Below, in pieces: positions 5,867 to 5,985 of a stretch of 5,985 nt of DNA. The notes beneath the pieces are model-generated. The model had not been told where the DNA came from and did no database searches. It saw only the letters and a list, made by a program, of their open reading frames with translations. How positions within the stretch are numbered: position 1 is the first letter of the stretch; every line of letters begins with the position of its first letter. The stretch is taken from the NCBI GenBank assembly GCA_021784995.1, contig JAJYHA010000170.1:1-5985 (forward strand). Reading direction: 5' to 3'. A program made the position numbers and the translations under genes. Source of the stretch: Myxococcales bacterium. Lineage in GTDB: Bacteria; Myxococcota; Myxococcia; Myxococcales; Anaeromyxobacteraceae.

Positions 5867-5985
5867 CTACAGCGGCTCGTACTCGCCGCGGGCGGCGGTG
5901 TCGACCGGGACCGGCCCCCCGTCGTCGCCCGGGAGCGGCTCTCCCCGGGCCGGGGCCGTGCCCGGCGTCGCCCCGCCCGCCGGCG
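5867..5985 (-). CDS. C-terminal fragment of an unidentified protein (5' end beyond window)
   Basis: The minus strand is open from the right edge for 38 codons to a TAG at 5867-5869. Only one of these codons ends in A or T, which fits coding sequence here. The translated tail is rich in Pro, Gly and Ala and ends in the acidic stretch 'ARGEYEPL'. Such a tail looks like a flexible C-terminus and shows no recognisable domain. The stop lies 17 bp before the glycosyltransferase start on the same strand, typical operon spacing, so a role in the same surface-glycan pathway is plausible but unproven. With so little sequence the product cannot be named. Confidence 0.5.
   Translation of the reverse strand, partial: PAGGATPGTAPARGEPLPGDDGGPVPVDTAARGEYEPL

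Overview
This window is very GC-rich. Its genes use G or C at almost every third codon position. Together with the gene content (a FmdB-type zinc ribbon, an RluA-type pseudouridine synthase, a bacterial OPT-family transporter and a family 2 glycosyltransferase), this suggests a myxobacterial chromosome, most like Anaeromyxobacter. The assignment is an inference from composition and remembered protein resemblance, not from a search. I see no phage, insertion sequence, CRISPR array, tRNA or rRNA.

Layout: (1) 1-1071, minus strand: a gene that runs off the left edge. Its protein has the layout of an M3-like zinc metallopeptidase, but the HExxH positions and the distal glutamate are all substituted. 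(2) 1072-1231: a 160-bp divergent spacer with a good sigma70-type promoter for the rightward genes, overlapping inverted repeats just upstream of its -35 box, and a weak candidate promoter for the leftward gene. (3) 1232-2414, plus strand: a two-gene operon, a small FmdB-family zinc-ribbon protein followed 19 bp later by an RluA-family rRNA/tRNA pseudouridine synthase. (4) 2415-2553: a 139-bp spacer with a short GC palindrome and no convincing promoter. (5) 2554-4863, plus strand: a large OPT-family membrane transporter. (6) 4845-5849, minus strand: a GT2 glycosyltransferase with an extra C-terminal Rossmann-like domain, overlapping the transporter tail to tail by 19 bp. (7) 5867-5985, minus strand: the C-terminal end of another gene, 17 bp upstream of the glycosyltransferase and probably in its operon.

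The genes fall into at least three functional units that do not obviously cooperate: a likely non-catalytic peptidase relative, a translation/RNA-modification pair with a peptide or metal-chelate transporter behind it, and a cell-surface glycan operon entering from the right. I found no convincing new multi-gene system. The items most worth a second look are the peptidase-like protein with an erased active site, the dyad next to the zinc-ribbon promoter, the altered zinc knuckle of the FmdB protein and the two-domain glycosyltransferase.
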